Positions 5,662 through 6,735 of a DNA stretch of 6,735 bases are shown here, piece by piece. Source of the stretch: Ramlibacter sp. (GTDB lineage Bacteria; Pseudomonadota; Gammaproteobacteria; Burkholderiales; Burkholderiaceae); assembly GCA_014376915.1 (NCBI GenBank), contig JACMQP010000195.1, forward strand, positions 1 to 6,735, in the 5' to 3' direction. Each line of letters starts with the position of its first letter. Position 1 is the stretch's first letter. A program made the translations under genes and the position numbers. Below the pieces are notes generated by a model. That model had not been told where the DNA came from. It searched no databases and saw nothing but the letters and a program-made list of their open reading frames with translations.

Positions 5662-6735
5662 GCGAGGCGTTGAGCAACTGCCGCGCGACCTGAGGCGACG
5701 CGGCGCTGGTGCCGCGCAGTCGCACCACCGCGCCGCTACGGGTCCCGGCGGCCGTCACACCCTCAAGCGTCGGATTTTCGTCGCCATAGCCCTCGGCCCC
5801 CGGCGCCTTGACCACGTCGGACCGTTCCGGCCGCGTGCGGTCCGGGTCGGGCACGCGCGGCGAGTAGCGGGCCCACTTCGGGTCGGGGATGTCGCGCAGT
5901 GCGGTCGTATGGCTCATGCGCGTCGCGCCGACCGCAACGGTGTGGTCGCCGGTCGCGATGCTGTTGAAGCTGCCGCTGCGCCGGATCAGGCTGGGGTTGG
6001 AAGGTCGGTCGACGACGGCATCGAGGTCGTACGCCGCGTCTTCGAAATGCGACTGCCGCGCGCCGTTGCGCGAGCCGTTCACGATGTCGTCGCGTTCGAT
6101 GTAGGCGTCGATCACTACGTTGCCGGTGCGCGTGGCCAGCTTCACCCGCCAGCGCCCGCTCGGCGCAGTGACCACCGCGCGATCGAAACTGAAGGTCCCG
6201 GCCAACGCCAGCAGCGCGCAGGTGCCGTTCTCGCCGGTGGCGACGGAGCGGGGAAAAATCAGCGCGCAGCAGGGCTTGCCGGCACCATTGATCCACATCG
6301 CTGACTGGCCGAACCGCAGCGCCGGCAGCGCAGGATGGCCGGGCGGCGTGACCTCGATCTCCACACCGTGCGCGTCGGGCGGCAGCCACAGTTCCAGGAA
6401 ACTCTGGGTCTGGTCGTCCGGCTGCACCTGCCAGTCCAGCACGGCTTTACGCATCCAGGGAAACACCGGCTTCCTGGACGCGGTGAGTGGGATGTTGGCG
6501 TGGGTGCGCAACTGGTAGCCGTTGCCCGCGGCCAGTACGATCTGCAGCCGGCCACCGTACAGTTCGACCAGCTGGTCCATCGCCGCTTCCAGAGTCGAGC
6601 TGCCGTCGTGCGGTCCGGCCAGCGTGCCGAAGCTGATGTTCACCGTCAGCTGCGCGTCGGGCCCGCAACGCGACAGGATGTAGAGCAGGGCGTCGAGCAC
6701 ACCAACGTTCATCGAACCGCCCGAGGTGTCCAGGA
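5651..6735 (-). CDS. Subtilisin-like (S8) serine peptidase, C-terminal part
   Basis: The gene reads leftward and its N-terminal part lies beyond the window; 360 residues are visible. The frame is open through the edge (LDTSGGS before the first visible Met at 6710-6712), so that Met is probably internal. S8 landmarks: VNISFGTLAGPHDG; LQIVLAAGNG with the oxyanion-hole Asn at 6521-6523; and GTSAASPQVAR with the nucleophile Ser at 5705-5707. The catalytic Asp and His should lie in the missing part. Between Asn and Ser sits an unusually long insert of about 270 residues, much of it beta-strand-like (SFLELWLPP, VEIEVTPPG, WRVKLATRTGNVVIDAYIERDD), before SGSFNSIATGDHTVAVGA resumes the core. The protein stops 17 residues after the Ser, shorter than usual for the fold. 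A signal peptide cannot be judged. It faces the Crp-like gene tail to tail and belongs to a different unit. Confidence 0.85.
   Translation of the reverse strand, partial: LDTSGGSMNVGVLDALLYILSRCGPDAQLTVNISFGTLAGPHDGSSTLEAAMDQLVELYGGRLQIVLAAGNGYQLRTHANIPLTASRKPVFPWMRKAVLDWQVQPDDQTQSFLELWLPPDAHGVEIEVTPPGHPALPALRFGQSAMWINGAGKPCCALIFPRSVATGENGTCALLALAGTFSFDRAVVTAPSGRWRVKLATRTGNVVIDAYIERDDIVNGSRNGARQSHFEDAAYDLDAVVDRPSNPSLIRRSGSFNSIATGDHTVAVGATRMSHTTALRDIPDPKWARYSPRVPDPDRTRPERSDVVKAPGAEGYGDENPTLEGVTAAGTRSGAVVRLRGTSAASPQVARQLLNASRRR

Noticed and set aside
5582..6304. Plus-strand open frame of 240 codons opposite the peptidase gene
   Set aside because: It has no recognisable motifs, and it overlaps the Crp-like gene's end and the peptidase, whose S8 motifs are clear on the minus strand.

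Overview
This is a GC-rich chromosomal window with dense, well-packed genes. It most likely comes from a betaproteobacterium, probably Burkholderiales-like. The evidence for that is the hybrid sensor kinase with its periplasmic Cache domain, the Crp/Fnr protein ending in LLKKLPARW, and the small PAS-LuxR regulator. The assignment rests on recalled family features, not on a database search.

Layout. (1) Positions 1-809, plus strand: the 3' part of a signalling gene. It begins in what looks like the last helix of a response-regulator receiver domain (TKPFRPDEL), continues through a helical linker, and ends in a class III nucleotide-cyclase-like domain. One base appears to be missing near 232-236, so linker and cyclase domain lie in different frames. 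(2) Positions 806-4141, plus strand: a gene overlapping the first one by four bases. It encodes a membrane hybrid histidine kinase (TM, dCache, TM, HAMP, HisKA, HATPase, REC, REC, HPt). The frame is continuous but has two internal stops, TAA at 1100 and TAG at 1688, each of which would be a Gln codon before a C-to-T change. About seven residues are missing from its ATP-lid/F-box region. (3) Positions 4142-4261: an intergenic region with a perfect small hairpin followed by a Rho-independent terminator. (4) Positions 4262-4918, plus strand: a PAS-like plus LuxR-type HTH regulator. (5) Positions 4978-5637, plus strand: an intact Crp/Fnr-family regulator with a strong ribosome binding site and a plausible extended -10 promoter. 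(6) Positions 5651-6735, minus strand: the C-terminal part of a subtilisin-like (S8) serine peptidase, convergent with the Crp gene and running off the right edge.

How the parts relate. Genes 1 and 2 look like a translationally coupled phosphorelay pair: a kinase that could pass phosphate through its own REC and HPt domains to a REC-cyclase partner. At least three disruptive lesions (one frameshift, two nonsense codons) and several degenerate catalytic positions indicate that the module is decaying, or that the sequence contains errors. The downstream Crp-like protein keeps its nucleotide-binding and DNA-recognition residues and looks functional. The neighbouring cyclase-like domain has lost most residues needed for catalysis. 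I see no CRISPR array, tRNA, rRNA, insertion sequence or phage gene. The most noteworthy content is the decay pattern in the phosphorelay/cyclase pair, not a clearly new system.
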